A DNA stretch of 64,000 nucleotides from Oscillospiraceae bacterium (lineage in GTDB: Bacteria; Bacillota; Clostridia; Oscillospirales; Ruminococcaceae), in contig BQOK01000001.1 in assembly GCA_022835495.1 (NCBI GenBank), forward strand, positions 2,542,001-2,606,000, in the 5' to 3' direction. Shown here in pieces: positions 55,713 to 64,000 of this stretch (its first letter is position 1; each line of letters opens with the position of its first letter). The notes beneath the pieces were generated by a model. The model was not told the DNA's origin. It did no database searches and worked only from the letters and a program-made list of their open reading frames with translations. The position numbers and the translations under genes are program-made.

Positions 55713-56225
55713 TCAAAACTCCACGCCCTTCCGGGCGGCGATCCCCCGCTCATAGGGGTGCCTGTGGCAGCGCATCTCGGTGGAATAGTCCGCCGCCGCG
55801 CGCATCCAGTCCGCCGGCTGGCGGCCGGTCAGCACCACCTCGCGCCCCGCCGGGCGTTCCAGCACCGCTTTTTGCAGCAGCGCTTTGTCCGCCATGTCCA
55901 GCTCCCAGGCGGCGCAGGCTTCGTCCAGAACCAGCAGCCCGCAGGGCCCGGCCAGCGCCCGGGCAAGCTGGGCCGTCTGCCGGGCGGCTGTTTCCGCCTT
56001 TTCCTGCGGGGTCATCTGAAACACAAACTTCTCCCCGGCCCTGCCGGAATACACCCGCGCGCCCAGCCTTTGCAGGGGTTCCAGCTCGCCGCTTTGGCCG
56101 TCCTTTAAAAACTGGACCACCGTTACCCGCTGCCCGCTCCCCAAAGCGCGCAGGGCCAGCCCCATGGCCGCCGTCGTTTTCCCCTTGCCCTCGCCCCAAT
56201 AAAGGTGGACCAGCCCTTTTTCCAT
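55713..56225 (-). CDS. cobO: Cob(I)yrinic acid a,c-diamide adenosyltransferase
   Basis: A 170-aa BtuR/CobO/CobP-type enzyme from ATG 56225, with GGGAGGG upstream. It transfers the 5'-deoxyadenosyl group from ATP to cobalt in corrinoids, the step that makes coenzyme B12. The P-loop is GEGKGKTTAAMG (about 11-22), then VVQFLKDGQSGEL and the LLVLDEACAAW strand with the conserved Asp-Glu. There is no cobalamin riboswitch in the leader. It is a single gene with a clear promoter. Confidence 0.93.
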   Translation of the reverse strand: MEKGLVHLYWGEGKGKTTAAMGLALRALGSGQRVTVVQFLKDGQSGELEPLQRLGARVYSGRAGEKFVFQMTPQEKAETAARQTAQLARALAGPCGLLVLDEACAAWELDMADKALLQKAVLERPAGREVVLTGRQPADWMRAAADYSTEMRCHRHPYERGIAARKGVEF

Positions 56226-56275
56226 CTGTGCGCCCTCCCTGTGTTTTAAGCGGGGCCGCCCCGCCGTTTTTCTTC

Positions 56276-56304
56276 AGCATAAAGCTTTTGCCGCCGTATG
56301 TCAA
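56276..56304 (-). promoter_or_regulatory. Promoter of cobO
   Basis: Minus strand TTGACA (complement of 56299-56304), 17-base spacer, TATGCT (complement of 56276-56281). Confidence 0.65.
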
Positions 56305-56458
56305 ACGCCCGGCGCGCCCGCCGGGCGCCCTGTTTTTACAGCCCGGCGCCGCCGGTTTGTTCCGGTTTCGTTTCCAAATTGAAAGGTTTTCTTCCCAATT
56401 TCTTCACATCTGGGGGCTATACTAAAACGACTTGTGAAACAGGGGGGCGCTGTAAAAC

Positions 56459-58840
56459 ATGCCGGATCGGGCCAGGGCCATGCGCCGCCGGGCGCAAATT
56501 CTGCTGTCGTTTTTTCTTCCCATGCTGCTGTTGGCCGGGGTCTATGCCGCCCGGGGGATCGAGCCCTTCGGCGCGAATACCCTGCTCTTTGGCGATATGG
56601 GCGGCCAGTATCTCAACTTTATGGCCGGCTATAAAGAGCTGTTCGGCCGCGGGCTCTTTTACACCTGGCACAAAGCCCTGGGGGGCGAGGCCCTCAGCCT
56701 GAACGCCTATTACCTGTTCAGCCCCTTCAACCTGCTTTTGCTGCTCTTTCCCGCCGCAAAGCTCAGCCTGGCGGTGGTCTGCATCACCCTGCTCAAAACC
56801 GGCGCGGCGGGCCTTACCATGGGCCTGTTCCTGCGCTCCCTCGGCAGCCGTGGGCCGGTAGCCCTGGCCCTGGCCGCCGCCTATGCGCTCAGCGGCTACA
56901 TGGCGGGCTTTGCCCAGAACCTCATGTGGCTCGACGGCGTGATCCTTGCGCCGCTGGTGGTGTGGGGGCTGCGCCGCCTCCTTTCAGGCGGGCGGCCCTG
57001 GCTGTATCTGGGGGCCCTCTTTGCCGCGCTGCTCACCTGCTATTACATTGGCTGGATGCTCTGCCTTTATTCCGCCCTCTACTTTTTGCTGCACTGGCTG
57101 GCGCTGGGCCGCGCCCCGCAGCGCCTGCGCATTGCGGGGCGCTTTTGCGCCGCCAGCGCCCTGGCCGGGGGCCTGGCCGCCTGGGTGCTGCTGCCCTGCG
57201 CGCTTGCCCTGGGGCAGGGCAAGGCAAGCTTTGCAATGGAGTGGGGCTTTGCCGCAAACTTTGAGCCGTTTGCCCTGGTGCGCCAATTTTTTGCGGGCGC
57301 CTACACCGCGGGCGAGGTCACAAACCAGCTCCCGCTCATCTTCTGCGGCCTGCTGCCGCTGGCGCTCGCCCTTGCCTTCTTTTTGCGCAAGGGCCCCTCT
57401 GCGGGCGAAAAGCTGGCGGGCGCGGGGCTTCTGGCCGTGCTGCTGGCAAGCTTTTATTTCCGCACGCCGGATCTTGTTTGGCACGGCTTTCAAAGCCCCA
57501 GCTGGTTCCCCTACCGCTACAGCTTTTTGTTCATTCTCACGCTGCTGGAACTGGCGGCGCGCGGCTGGAACAGCCTGCCGCCCCTGCGCCCGCGCCTGGG
57601 GCGCTGGCTGCCCGCCGCCCTGGCCGCGGTGCTTGCGGCCGAGCTTGCCGCCAACAGCGCCCTTGCGCTCAAAGCCTTCGGCGCCCCTGCCGCCGCACAG
57701 CCCGGTACCCTGGCCCTTTGGCAGGGCGAGGTGGAGCGGCTGCGGGCCGCCGACCCCGGTTTCTACCGCATCCAGTACCCCGGCGCGCCCGACCAGAACG
57801 CCGCGTTTTTGCTGAACTACGCGGGCACCGCCCATTACAGCAGCAGTTATTCCGCGGCGGCCTGCGAGTTTTTGCGGGCGCTGGGCCTTTCGGGCACCAG
57901 CGGCTGGGTGGCCGACGGCCAGGGCGTAAGCGCCGCCGCGGCCAGCCTGCTGGGGGTCAAATACCAGCTGGGCGGCCCCGACCGCCCGGGCTGGGCCGCC
58001 GCGGGCGCCGCCCGGCAAAATCCCCTTGCGCTGCCGGTGGCGTTTTCGGCCTCCGGCATTCCCGGCCAGCGGCTGGCGCTGGACCTTCCCTTTACAAACC
58101 TGGAAACTGTGTACTCCGCGCTCCTGGGCCGCGAGGCCGGGGTGTTTGTTCCCCTGGAGGCGGGCCCGCCGCGCCTTGTGGGCCTCTCGGTGCTGGACGA
58201 TTACCACTACTCGGTGGACGTTCCCGCCACCGGCGGCAGCCTGCTGTTCAGCCTCACCGCCCCGGCCGACGGCCTTTTGTACGCCAACTTCCCGGTGTAC
58301 GACCAATACTGCGGCGCGTCGGTGCTGGTGGACGGCCAGCCCGTGGGCGAGACCCTTTTGCAGGGCGAAAACGGCACCCTGCTGCTGGGCGCCGTAACCA
58401 CCGGCCAGCGCCTCACGGTGGAACTGCGCAGCGCCGGCGGCCAGCTGGCCCTGGGGGGCTGGCACTTTGCGGTGGAGCGCACCGCCGCCCTGCAGGCGGC
58501 CTGCGGCGAGCTTGCGCAGGGCGGCCTTTCCCTGCAAGCCTGGGGCAGCGGTTATTTAAAGGGCAGCCTCACCGCCGGGCCCGGCGCCGCCGCCCTGTTC
58601 ACCAGCATCCCCTACGAGGAGGGCTGGCGCGTGTGGGTCGACGGGCAGCCGGTGCAGCCCTATCCGGCGCTGGATTCGCTGCTTGCCGCCCCTCTCACCC
58701 CGGGCTTCCACACGGTGGAGCTTCGCTTTACGCCCCCGGGGCTCTGGGCCGGCCTTGCCCTGGCCCTTGGCAGCGCCGCCGCCCTTGCCGCCTGGGCCTG
58801 GCTGGCCGCGCGGCAAAAAAAGCGCCCCGCGTCTCCCTGA
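56459..58840 (+). CDS. YfhO-family polytopic membrane protein
   Basis: A 793-aa protein from ATG 56459, with AGGGGGG upstream at an 11-base distance. About 11-12 membrane helices in the first ~400 residues; the family's typical start includes FGANTLLFGDMGGQYLNF and SLNAYYLFSPFNLLLLLFP. A large outer domain (about 405-765) is beta-rich (YANFPVYDQYCGASVLVDGQ), followed by a last helix and a basic tail. YfhO proteins resemble GT-C glycosyltransferases and are linked to sugar decoration of teichoic acids or other wall polymers from lipid-linked sugars. The donor and acceptor here are unknown. It is transcribed divergently from cobO. Confidence 0.88.
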   Translation: MPDRARAMRRRAQILLSFFLPMLLLAGVYAARGIEPFGANTLLFGDMGGQYLNFMAGYKELFGRGLFYTWHKALGGEALSLNAYYLFSPFNLLLLLFPAAKLSLAVVCITLLKTGAAGLTMGLFLRSLGSRGPVALALAAAYALSGYMAGFAQNLMWLDGVILAPLVVWGLRRLLSGGRPWLYLGALFAALLTCYYIGWMLCLYSALYFLLHWLALGRAPQRLRIAGRFCAASALAGGLAAWVLLPCALALGQGKASFAMEWGFAANFEPFALVRQFFAGAYTAGEVTNQLPLIFCGLLPLALALAFFLRKGPSAGEKLAGAGLLAVLLASFYFRTPDLVWHGFQSPSWFPYRYSFLFILTLLELAARGWNSLPPLRPRLGRWLPAALAAVLAAELAANSALALKAFGAPAAAQPGTLALWQGEVERLRAADPGFYRIQYPGAPDQNAAFLLNYAGTAHYSSSYSAAACEFLRALGLSGTSGWVADGQGVSAAAASLLGVKYQLGGPDRPGWAAAGAARQNPLALPVAFSASGIPGQRLALDLPFTNLETVYSALLGREAGVFVPLEAGPPRLVGLSVLDDYHYSVDVPATGGSLLFSLTAPADGLLYANFPVYDQYCGASVLVDGQPVGETLLQGENGTLLLGAVTTGQRLTVELRSAGGQLALGGWHFAVERTAALQAACGELAQGGLSLQAWGSGYLKGSLTAGPGAAALFTSIPYEEGWRVWVDGQPVQPYPALDSLLAAPLTPGFHTVELRFTPPGLWAGLALALGSAAALAAWAWLAARQKKRPASP

Positions 58841-58868
58841 CCGCGCTGCCCCGCGGCCCCTTTTTGAG

Positions 58869-58892
58869 GCGCCCGGAACGCCGGGCGCTTTT
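58869..58892 (+). terminator. Terminator of the YfhO-like gene
   Basis: A perfect 8-bp stem GCGCCCGG / CCGGGCGC with a 4-base loop, then TTTT, 28 bases after the stop. Confidence 0.8.
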
Positions 58893-58932
58893 GGTACAAG
58901 CGCCAAATCCTTAAAAAAATATTTGTATATTC

Positions 58933-58961
58933 TTGACAAAAGAATACCGGTGCCTTACTAT
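58933..58961 (+). promoter_or_regulatory. Promoter of typA
   Basis: A perfect TTGACA (58933-58938), 17-base spacer, TACTAT (58956-58961), giving a leader of about 60 bases. Confidence 0.65.
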
Positions 58962-59028
58962 AAATAACGTATCGAAACAGATAATATGTAAAAAGAAGTA
59001 AACCAGACCGACCAAAAAGGGGTAAAAC

Positions 59029-60852
59029 ATGGAACGTACAGATTTGCGCAACCTTGCCATCATCGCTCACGTGGACCACGGCAAGACCACCCTCGTGGAC
59101 CAGATGCTCAAGCAGAGCGGCGCTTTCCGCGACAACCAGCAGGTGGCCGACCGCGTCATGGACTCAGGCGACATCGAGCGCGAGCGCGGCATCACCATCC
59201 TGGCGAAAAACTGCTCCACCGTATACAATGGTGTGAAGATCAACATTGTCGACACTCCCGGCCACGCCGATTTCGGCGGCGAGGTGGAGCGCGTTTTGAA
59301 AATGGTCAACGGCGTGCTGCTTTTGGTGGACGCCGCCGAGGGCTGCATGCCCCAGACCCGCTTTGTGCTGCAGAAGGCCCTGCAGCAGAACCTCTCGCTG
59401 GTCATTGCGGTGAATAAGATCGACCGGCCGGACGCCCGCATCAAGGAAGTCATCGACGAGATCCTTCTCCTGCTCATGGACCTGGGCGCCACCGACGAAC
59501 AGCTCGACAGCCCCATGGTCTTCTGCTCGGGCCGCTCCGGCACCGCCAGCTACAGCCCGGACGTGCCCGGCACCGACCTAAAGCCCCTGTTCGAGACCAT
59601 TCTGGAATATGTCAAGTGCCCCGAGGGCGACCCCGAGGCGCCCTTCCAGATGCTGTGCTCCAGCGTCGACTACAACGATTTCGTGGGCCGCATCGGCATC
59701 GGCCGCATCCAGAACGGCTGCGTAAAGGTCAACCAGGACGTGCAGGTGTGCGACTGGCACGACCAGGACGTAAACTTTAAGGGCCGCATCACCAAGCTTT
59801 ACGACTTTAAGGCCAACGGCCGCGAACCGGTCGACGAAGCCAAAGCCGGCGACATTGTGGCCTTCAGCGGCATCACCGAGGTCACCATCGGCAACACCCT
59901 GTGCGATCCCGCCCAGGTCAAGCCCCTGCCCTTCCTCAAAATCAACGATCCCACCGTGGAGATGACCTTCTCGGTGAACGACAGCCCCTTCGCCGGGCGC
60001 GAGGGCAAGTTCGTCACCAGCCGCCAGATCCGCGACCGGCTGCAGCGCGAGCTGCTCAAGGACGTGGCCCTCAAAGTCGAGGATTCCGCCACCAGCGATT
60101 CCTTCCGCGTGATGGGCCGCGGCGAGATGCACCTTTCCATCCTGATCGAAACCATGCGCCGCGAGGGGTACGAGCTGCAGGTCAGCCCCCCCAAGGTGCT
60201 CACCCATGTGGAAAACGGCAAGACCATGGAGCCCATGGAGCGGGTGGTGGTCGACGTTCCCACCGATTACCAGGGCGCGGTCATGACCGCCCTGGGCGCC
60301 CGCAAGGCCATCCTGCAGCAGATGGAGCCCATCGGCAGCCGCGTCCGGCTGGAGTTCCGCATGCCCAGCCGCGGCCTGTTCGGCTACCGCAACCAGTTCC
60401 TCACCGACACCCACGGCGAGGGCATCCTGAACACCATCTTCGACGGCTACGAGGAATGGCAGGGCGATATCTCCTGCCGCAGCTCCGGCAGCCTGGTCAG
60501 CTTTGAAACCGGCGACGCGGTGGCCTACGGGCTGTACAACGCCCAGGGCCGCGGCGCCCTCATCATCACCCCGGGCGAAAAGGTGTACGGCGGCATGGTG
60601 GTGGGCTACACCCCCACCGGCGAGGACATCACCGTGAACGTGTGCAAAACAAAGCACCTCACCAACACCCGCGCCTCCGGCTCAGACGACGCGCTGCGCC
60701 TCGTGCCCGTGAGCAAGTTCAGCCTGGAAGGCTGCCTGGAATTCCTTGCGCCGGACGAGCTGCTGGAGGTCACCCCCCAAAGCCTGCGCATCCGCAAGCG
60801 CATTTTGAGCCACGAGCTGCGCATGAAGGACCTGAAAGGCAAAAAGAACTGA
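59029..60852 (+). CDS. typA: Ribosome-associated GTPase TypA/BipA
   Basis: A 607-aa translational GTPase. ATG 59029 has AAAGGGG upstream. The G domain shows G1 AHVDHGKTTL, G2 around RERGITI, G3 DTPGHADF and G4 NKIDRPDA. EF-G-like domains II, III and V follow, and the family-specific C-terminal domain includes TDTHGEGILN and GYTPTGEDITVNVC. It binds ribosomes and helps 50S assembly and growth under stress or cold. Length and all motifs fit a complete, active protein. It has its own promoter and terminator. Confidence 0.97.
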   Translation: MERTDLRNLAIIAHVDHGKTTLVDQMLKQSGAFRDNQQVADRVMDSGDIERERGITILAKNCSTVYNGVKINIVDTPGHADFGGEVERVLKMVNGVLLLVDAAEGCMPQTRFVLQKALQQNLSLVIAVNKIDRPDARIKEVIDEILLLLMDLGATDEQLDSPMVFCSGRSGTASYSPDVPGTDLKPLFETILEYVKCPEGDPEAPFQMLCSSVDYNDFVGRIGIGRIQNGCVKVNQDVQVCDWHDQDVNFKGRITKLYDFKANGREPVDEAKAGDIVAFSGITEVTIGNTLCDPAQVKPLPFLKINDPTVEMTFSVNDSPFAGREGKFVTSRQIRDRLQRELLKDVALKVEDSATSDSFRVMGRGEMHLSILIETMRREGYELQVSPPKVLTHVENGKTMEPMERVVVDVPTDYQGAVMTALGARKAILQQMEPIGSRVRLEFRMPSRGLFGYRNQFLTDTHGEGILNTIFDGYEEWQGDISCRSSGSLVSFETGDAVAYGLYNAQGRGALIITPGEKVYGGMVVGYTPTGEDITVNVCKTKHLTNTRASGSDDALRLVPVSKFSLEGCLEFLAPDELLEVTPQSLRIRKRILSHELRMKDLKGKKN

Positions 60853-60866
60853 TCCCGTTTTTCGTC

Positions 60867-60904
60867 AAAAGAGGCGGCCGATAAAAATCGGCCGCCTCTT
60901 TTTG
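60867..60904. terminator. Bidirectional terminator between typA and the HD-GYP gene
   Basis: A perfect 16-bp stem (60867-60882 with 60887-60902) with an AAAA loop; T runs on both strands. Confidence 0.9.
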
Positions 60905-60956
60905 GTTGCTTTGCACAGGTCGGTTCCCTGGCAGGGGCGCGGCGTCCCCGCTTTTT

Positions 60957-63443
60957 TCACAGCGGCGCCGCCGGTTCCGGCTGCGGGTGCTCCCGCTCCC
61001 CTGCCTGGATGCGCCCCTCTTCCACCAGGCGCACGAACACCGGCACAAGCTGTGGGTCAAACTGCGTGCCCGCGCCCTGGCGCAGCTGCTCCAGCGCGTA
61101 TTCCACACTGTAGGCCGCCTTGTAAGAGCGCCGGCTGGTCATGGCGTCGAACGCGTCGGCCAGGGCAAGGCACCGGCCGCCCAGGGGGATCTCCTCGCCC
61201 GCAAGGCCGCGGGGGTACCCCTTGCCGTCCCACCGCTCGTGGTGGGTCACCGCCGCGGGCAGCACGTAATCCAGCGAGGGCAGGTTGCGTATGATCGCAA
61301 CCGACGCCTCCACATGCCCCTGCATGACCTTGTACTCCTCGGGCGTCAGCGCCCCGGGCTTGGATAAGATCTGCTCCGGCACCGCCAGCTTGCCCACGTC
61401 GTGCACCAGGCCCGCCTGGTAGATCATGCGCACGTGGCTCTCGTCCAGCCCCAGGGCCGCCGCCAGCGCCCGGGCATACCCGGCCACATTCTGCGAGTGG
61501 TCGAAGGTGTAGTGGTCCTTGGCGTCAATGGCCGCGGTGATCGCGTAGACCGTGGAGGCATAGGCCTGCCCGTCCGCCGGCGGGCGGGGGTTCTGGGTGC
61601 TGGCTGCGGAATAAAGCCGCACGTCGTTCTTGCCGCCCTGCTTCACCTCGAACACGCACATGTCCGCAAACTCCAGCATCTGCTGCGTGCTCTCCGGGCC
61701 GCCGCCGTAGCCGTATACCCCGGCGCTGAAGGTAAGCCGGCACAGCGCGGCGTCGTTCAGCGCCGCCAGTGCCGCGGCGATCCTGCGCGCCAGGGCCACC
61801 CCCTCCGGGCCGCTCAGCTTTGGCACGGCCGCCGCAAACACCTTGCCGCCGTACCGGGCCAGCGCCGCCTCCTCCCCCGCATACCGGCGCAGAAGGCCTG
61901 CCAGCTGCTCAAGGGCCCGGTCGCCCTCCTGCTGGCCGTACAGCTGGTTGTAGAGCTTAAAATCGTCCAGATCCAGCAGCAGCAGGGCAAACGCGCCTCC
62001 CGCCGCCCGCTGCTGTTCCAGCGCCGCCAAAAACGCCCGGCGGTTCAAAAGGCCGGTGAGCTGGTCGGTGCGCGCCTCCCGGTAAAGCCTGCGATACAGC
62101 CGTGCATTTTTCAGCCCCACCGACATCATCGCCCCCATCGAGGCCAAAAACATCAAATCGTCGTTGGTGTAGTCCCGCTCGGTGGCCGGCGCGCCCAAAA
62201 ACAGGATTCCCTGCAGGCTTTCATCGTCCTTGAAGGGCACAATGCACCGGATGCCGTACCGGCGCATCATGCTGAGCTTATCCTGTGCAATCTGCATGCC
62301 CGCCCCCTGCACCTGCGCGGCCCGCACACAGCCCTCCTGCGCGCCGAACCAGGCGGCACAGGGGTCCTCCGCCCCAATGGGCTGCACCTCGTTTTCCAGC
62401 CCCGCCGGGTACGCCGGCAAAAACTGCTGCCGCCGCTCGTGCAGCAAAAACACGCAGGCGGGGCATTCGCCGTAGATCTGCTGCACCTCCCGCCGCATCG
62501 CGTCCATCAGCTCCTCCCGCGGCAGGTTGTGCGCCGTGGCCACGCTGAACCGCTGCAGCGCCAGGTTTCGCTGCCTCTCTTTTAAAACAAACTGCCGCCG
62601 CACCATCCAGCGCAGCAGGTGATACGTCCCCAGCGCAGTGATCACTGCCAGGCACCAGAACACCTGCCACAGCGCCCCGGCATACCGCTCGCCCAGCATC
62701 CTGCGCAGCAGGGGCAGCACGCGGCGCACCGCGGGCATCGCCAGCAGGCCGGCCAGCACCGCCGCCATGGCGCTCACCGCGCCGGGGGCCACAAACACCC
62801 GCAGCTGCAGCAGCCCCCGGCGGTAGAGCGCCCAAAACACCAGCGCCGCGTTCACAATGCCCGCCAGCGTATCAAACGGGAAGATATTCCCCGGCAGCAC
62901 GCTGGCCAGGTTGCCCAGCACCAGCACCGCCATGCCGGCCACCACCAGCCGCACGCCCGGGGTCTTCCGCCGGCGGCGCACAAGGCGCACCGCCAGCGCC
63001 ACCACCGCCAGGCACAGCGCCGTGGGGATCGCCACCCGCCAGTCCACATGGTAGCGGAACACCGCGCCCCCGTAGGGCAGCTTTTCCAGGGTGGGCTTTG
63101 CAAGATACCCGTCCAGCAGGTTGGGCGCGGCGGCCGCCAGGGTGAGCAGCCAGGCCACCGCCTCCTCCCGCGGGGCTTCCTCGCCCGAAAACTCCCTCAA
63201 AAAGCGGTACAAAAACGCGGGGATGCAAAACAGAGCCAGCAGCGAGACCAAATAAAAGCTCTCCCAGCCGATGGGCAGCAGCATGCGCATCAGCATGCTG
63301 CCGCCGGTCCACAGCACAAAGCAGGCCACCAGCCCGGCAAACGCCCGCACCGCCCTGTTGGTGCAGGCGGGCAGCAGCGCCGCCAAAAGCACCGTGTAGC
63401 AGGCCAGCGCCGTAACCGGCACCCACAAAAAGGGAATGGTCAT
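60957..63443 (-). CDS. 7TM-GAF-GGDEF-HD-GYP signalling protein
   Basis: An 828-aa membrane protein; ATG 63443 with GAGGGGAGG upstream. Seven or eight hydrophobic segments (about 1-270) resemble the 7TM sensor of histidine kinases, followed by a GAF domain (about 300-440), a GGDEF domain (about 455-610) with a degenerate motif RYGGKVFA, and an HD-GYP domain (about 635-815) with HDVGKLA, HHERWDGKGYP and the phosphodiesterase residues intact. It probably breaks down cyclic di-GMP in response to a signal, with no cyclase activity. Single gene with a strong promoter at 63505-63533. Confidence 0.9.
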   Translation of the reverse strand: MTIPFLWVPVTALACYTVLLAALLPACTNRAVRAFAGLVACFVLWTGGSMLMRMLLPIGWESFYLVSLLALFCIPAFLYRFLREFSGEEAPREEAVAWLLTLAAAAPNLLDGYLAKPTLEKLPYGGAVFRYHVDWRVAIPTALCLAVVALAVRLVRRRRKTPGVRLVVAGMAVLVLGNLASVLPGNIFPFDTLAGIVNAALVFWALYRRGLLQLRVFVAPGAVSAMAAVLAGLLAMPAVRRVLPLLRRMLGERYAGALWQVFWCLAVITALGTYHLLRWMVRRQFVLKERQRNLALQRFSVATAHNLPREELMDAMRREVQQIYGECPACVFLLHERRQQFLPAYPAGLENEVQPIGAEDPCAAWFGAQEGCVRAAQVQGAGMQIAQDKLSMMRRYGIRCIVPFKDDESLQGILFLGAPATERDYTNDDLMFLASMGAMMSVGLKNARLYRRLYREARTDQLTGLLNRRAFLAALEQQRAAGGAFALLLLDLDDFKLYNQLYGQQEGDRALEQLAGLLRRYAGEEAALARYGGKVFAAAVPKLSGPEGVALARRIAAALAALNDAALCRLTFSAGVYGYGGGPESTQQMLEFADMCVFEVKQGGKNDVRLYSAASTQNPRPPADGQAYASTVYAITAAIDAKDHYTFDHSQNVAGYARALAAALGLDESHVRMIYQAGLVHDVGKLAVPEQILSKPGALTPEEYKVMQGHVEASVAIIRNLPSLDYVLPAAVTHHERWDGKGYPRGLAGEEIPLGGRCLALADAFDAMTSRRSYKAAYSVEYALEQLRQGAGTQFDPQLVPVFVRLVEEGRIQAGEREHPQPEPAAPL

Positions 63444-63504
63444 GGCCGCGCCTCCCCTCTCAAGGATTCAAAAATCGTTCCGTTTTTCCTTTTTTTCCCT
63501 TTAT

Positions 63505-63533
63505 ATTATATCGCTTCAACACCTAAAACTCAA
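63505..63533 (-). promoter_or_regulatory. Promoter of the HD-GYP gene
   Basis: Minus strand TTGAGT (complement of 63528-63533), 17-base spacer, perfect TATAAT (complement of 63505-63510). It lies in the 275-base gap that otherwise holds only the next terminator. Confidence 0.75.
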
Positions 63534-63628
63534 TCGTCCCGGCCTCTTCCCGGGGCAAAATGCAATTTTTTTAGCACATTGTAAAAAATTTATCAGCCGT
63601 TTTCTCCCCCGCCGTTTCCCCAAAAACA

Positions 63629-63673
63629 AAAACAGCATTGCATGGCCCCGGTCCGGGGCTGCAATGCTGTTTT
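63629..63673 (-). terminator. Terminator of the small gene at 63719
   Basis: A 14-bp stem AAAACAGCATTGCA / complement with a second GCCCC/GGGGC stem inside, then TTTTTGTTTTTG on the minus strand. Confidence 0.85.
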
Positions 63674-63718
63674 CTCATTTTATGCTGCGCGCTCCGCCTT
63701 ACCGCGGTCGCAAACGCC

Positions 63719-63922
63719 TTACCAAAGCCAGTTGCGGGCCTTGGCCTCGCGGATCTCCATCTCCGCCTCGTCCGCCAGGCCGCGCTTTACCAGCACCAGC
63801 GTGCCTGCCGCGCCGGGCTTGGTTTTAAAGTCGATGCTGTGGTCTCGCAAAAGCTTCATGACCTTTTCCAGCTCATCGCCTTCGCCGGCATATACCGGCG
63901 TGCGGGGTTCAAACAAAGCCAT
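63719..63922 (-). CDS. Small conserved-looking protein of unknown function
   Basis: A 67-aa protein from ATG 63922 (MALFEPRTPVYAG), with GAGGTG about 7 bases upstream; GTG 63931 is an alternative. One alpha/beta unit: VYAGEGDELEKVMKLLRDH, a strand with GTLVLVKRG, and a helix rich in Glu/Ala. The layout resembles the DUF2007 signal-transducing-like family, but this is a weak call. A TATAAT-like -10 (complement of 63994-63999) sits at the window edge. Confidence 0.6.
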   Translation of the reverse strand: MALFEPRTPVYAGEGDELEKVMKLLRDHSIDFKTKPGAAGTLVLVKRGLADEAEMEIREAKARNWLW

Positions 63923-64000
63923 CCTATCCACCTCTTTTTACAAAAGCCGCCTTCTGCGCCCTGCGGCGCCCACCTCTCGGTCCTTATAACAAGATTATAG

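Noticed and set aside
56226-56458. Cobalamin riboswitch before cobO
   Set aside because: The leader of about 45 bases after the predicted promoter is too short, and no B12-box was seen.

Overview
The window looks like chromosomal DNA of a GC-rich Gram-positive anaerobe, most likely a gut Clostridia bacterium of the Oscillospiraceae/Ruminococcaceae type. This rests on strong AGGAGG-type ribosome sites, sigma-A promoters, intrinsic terminators with T tracts, lipoproteins, GH20/GH3/DUF4855 sugar genes, TypA and YfhO. The genus is an inference. I saw no rRNA, tRNA or CRISPR array.

Layout. (1) 1-18.7 kb is a glycan-use region: the start of one sugar-binding lipoprotein, an operon with a helical-barrel protein, a GH20 and a GH3 enzyme, a convergent operon with a serine hydrolase and a second GH20, a complete sugar ABC importer (binding lipoprotein plus two permeases), a secreted DUF4855 protein with three carbohydrate-binding-like modules, and a Gfo/Idh/MocA oxidoreductase. 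(2) 19.0-19.3 kb is a small XRE regulator. (3) 19.5-31.7 kb is one GGDEF/EAL gene cut in two by a 10,440-bp integrative mobilizable element (20081-30520). The element has a large serine recombinase, a MOBP relaxase with MobC, replication-type proteins, Tn916 ORF7/ORF8-like regulators and an AT-rich PadR/HAAS/lipoprotein cargo. Its two ends share a 2-bp AA core, and removing it restores a 581-codon frame. (4) 31.7-53.2 kb is a 21-kb minus-strand operon for an envelope structure that I do not recognise: a coiled-coil protein, a signal peptidase I, a giant GLUG-repeat protein (4,023 aa when restored, now split by a 1,331-bp IS3-family element), five paralogous membrane-anchored proteins, three small secreted proteins that share a motif with the giant's C-terminus, and an anchored carboxypeptidase-regulatory-like protein. 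(5) 53.25-53.57 kb, just upstream of that operon, is a 329-bp segment bounded by perfect 26-bp inverted repeats. It carries a sigma-A promoter and a terminator, and lies 17 bp from a tyrosine recombinase gene. A LytTR regulator follows. (6) 55.7-64 kb is housekeeping: corrinoid adenosyltransferase, a YfhO-like membrane protein, TypA, a GAF/GGDEF/HD-GYP sensor and a small protein.

How it fits together. The best candidate for an undescribed system is regions 4 and 5: a recombinase-driven promoter switch placed to turn a multi-subunit surface operon on or off. In the orientation given, the best promoter points away from the operon, which suggests the OFF state. A weaker candidate promoter facing the operon leaves this open. 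The regulators at the two ends of the locus (LytTR upstream, EAL downstream) both begin with an NTF2/SnoaL-like domain, so they may sense a related signal. Two independent insertions have hit the locus, one in the giant protein and one in the EAL regulator. This would fit a locus that is silent or dispensable in this lineage.
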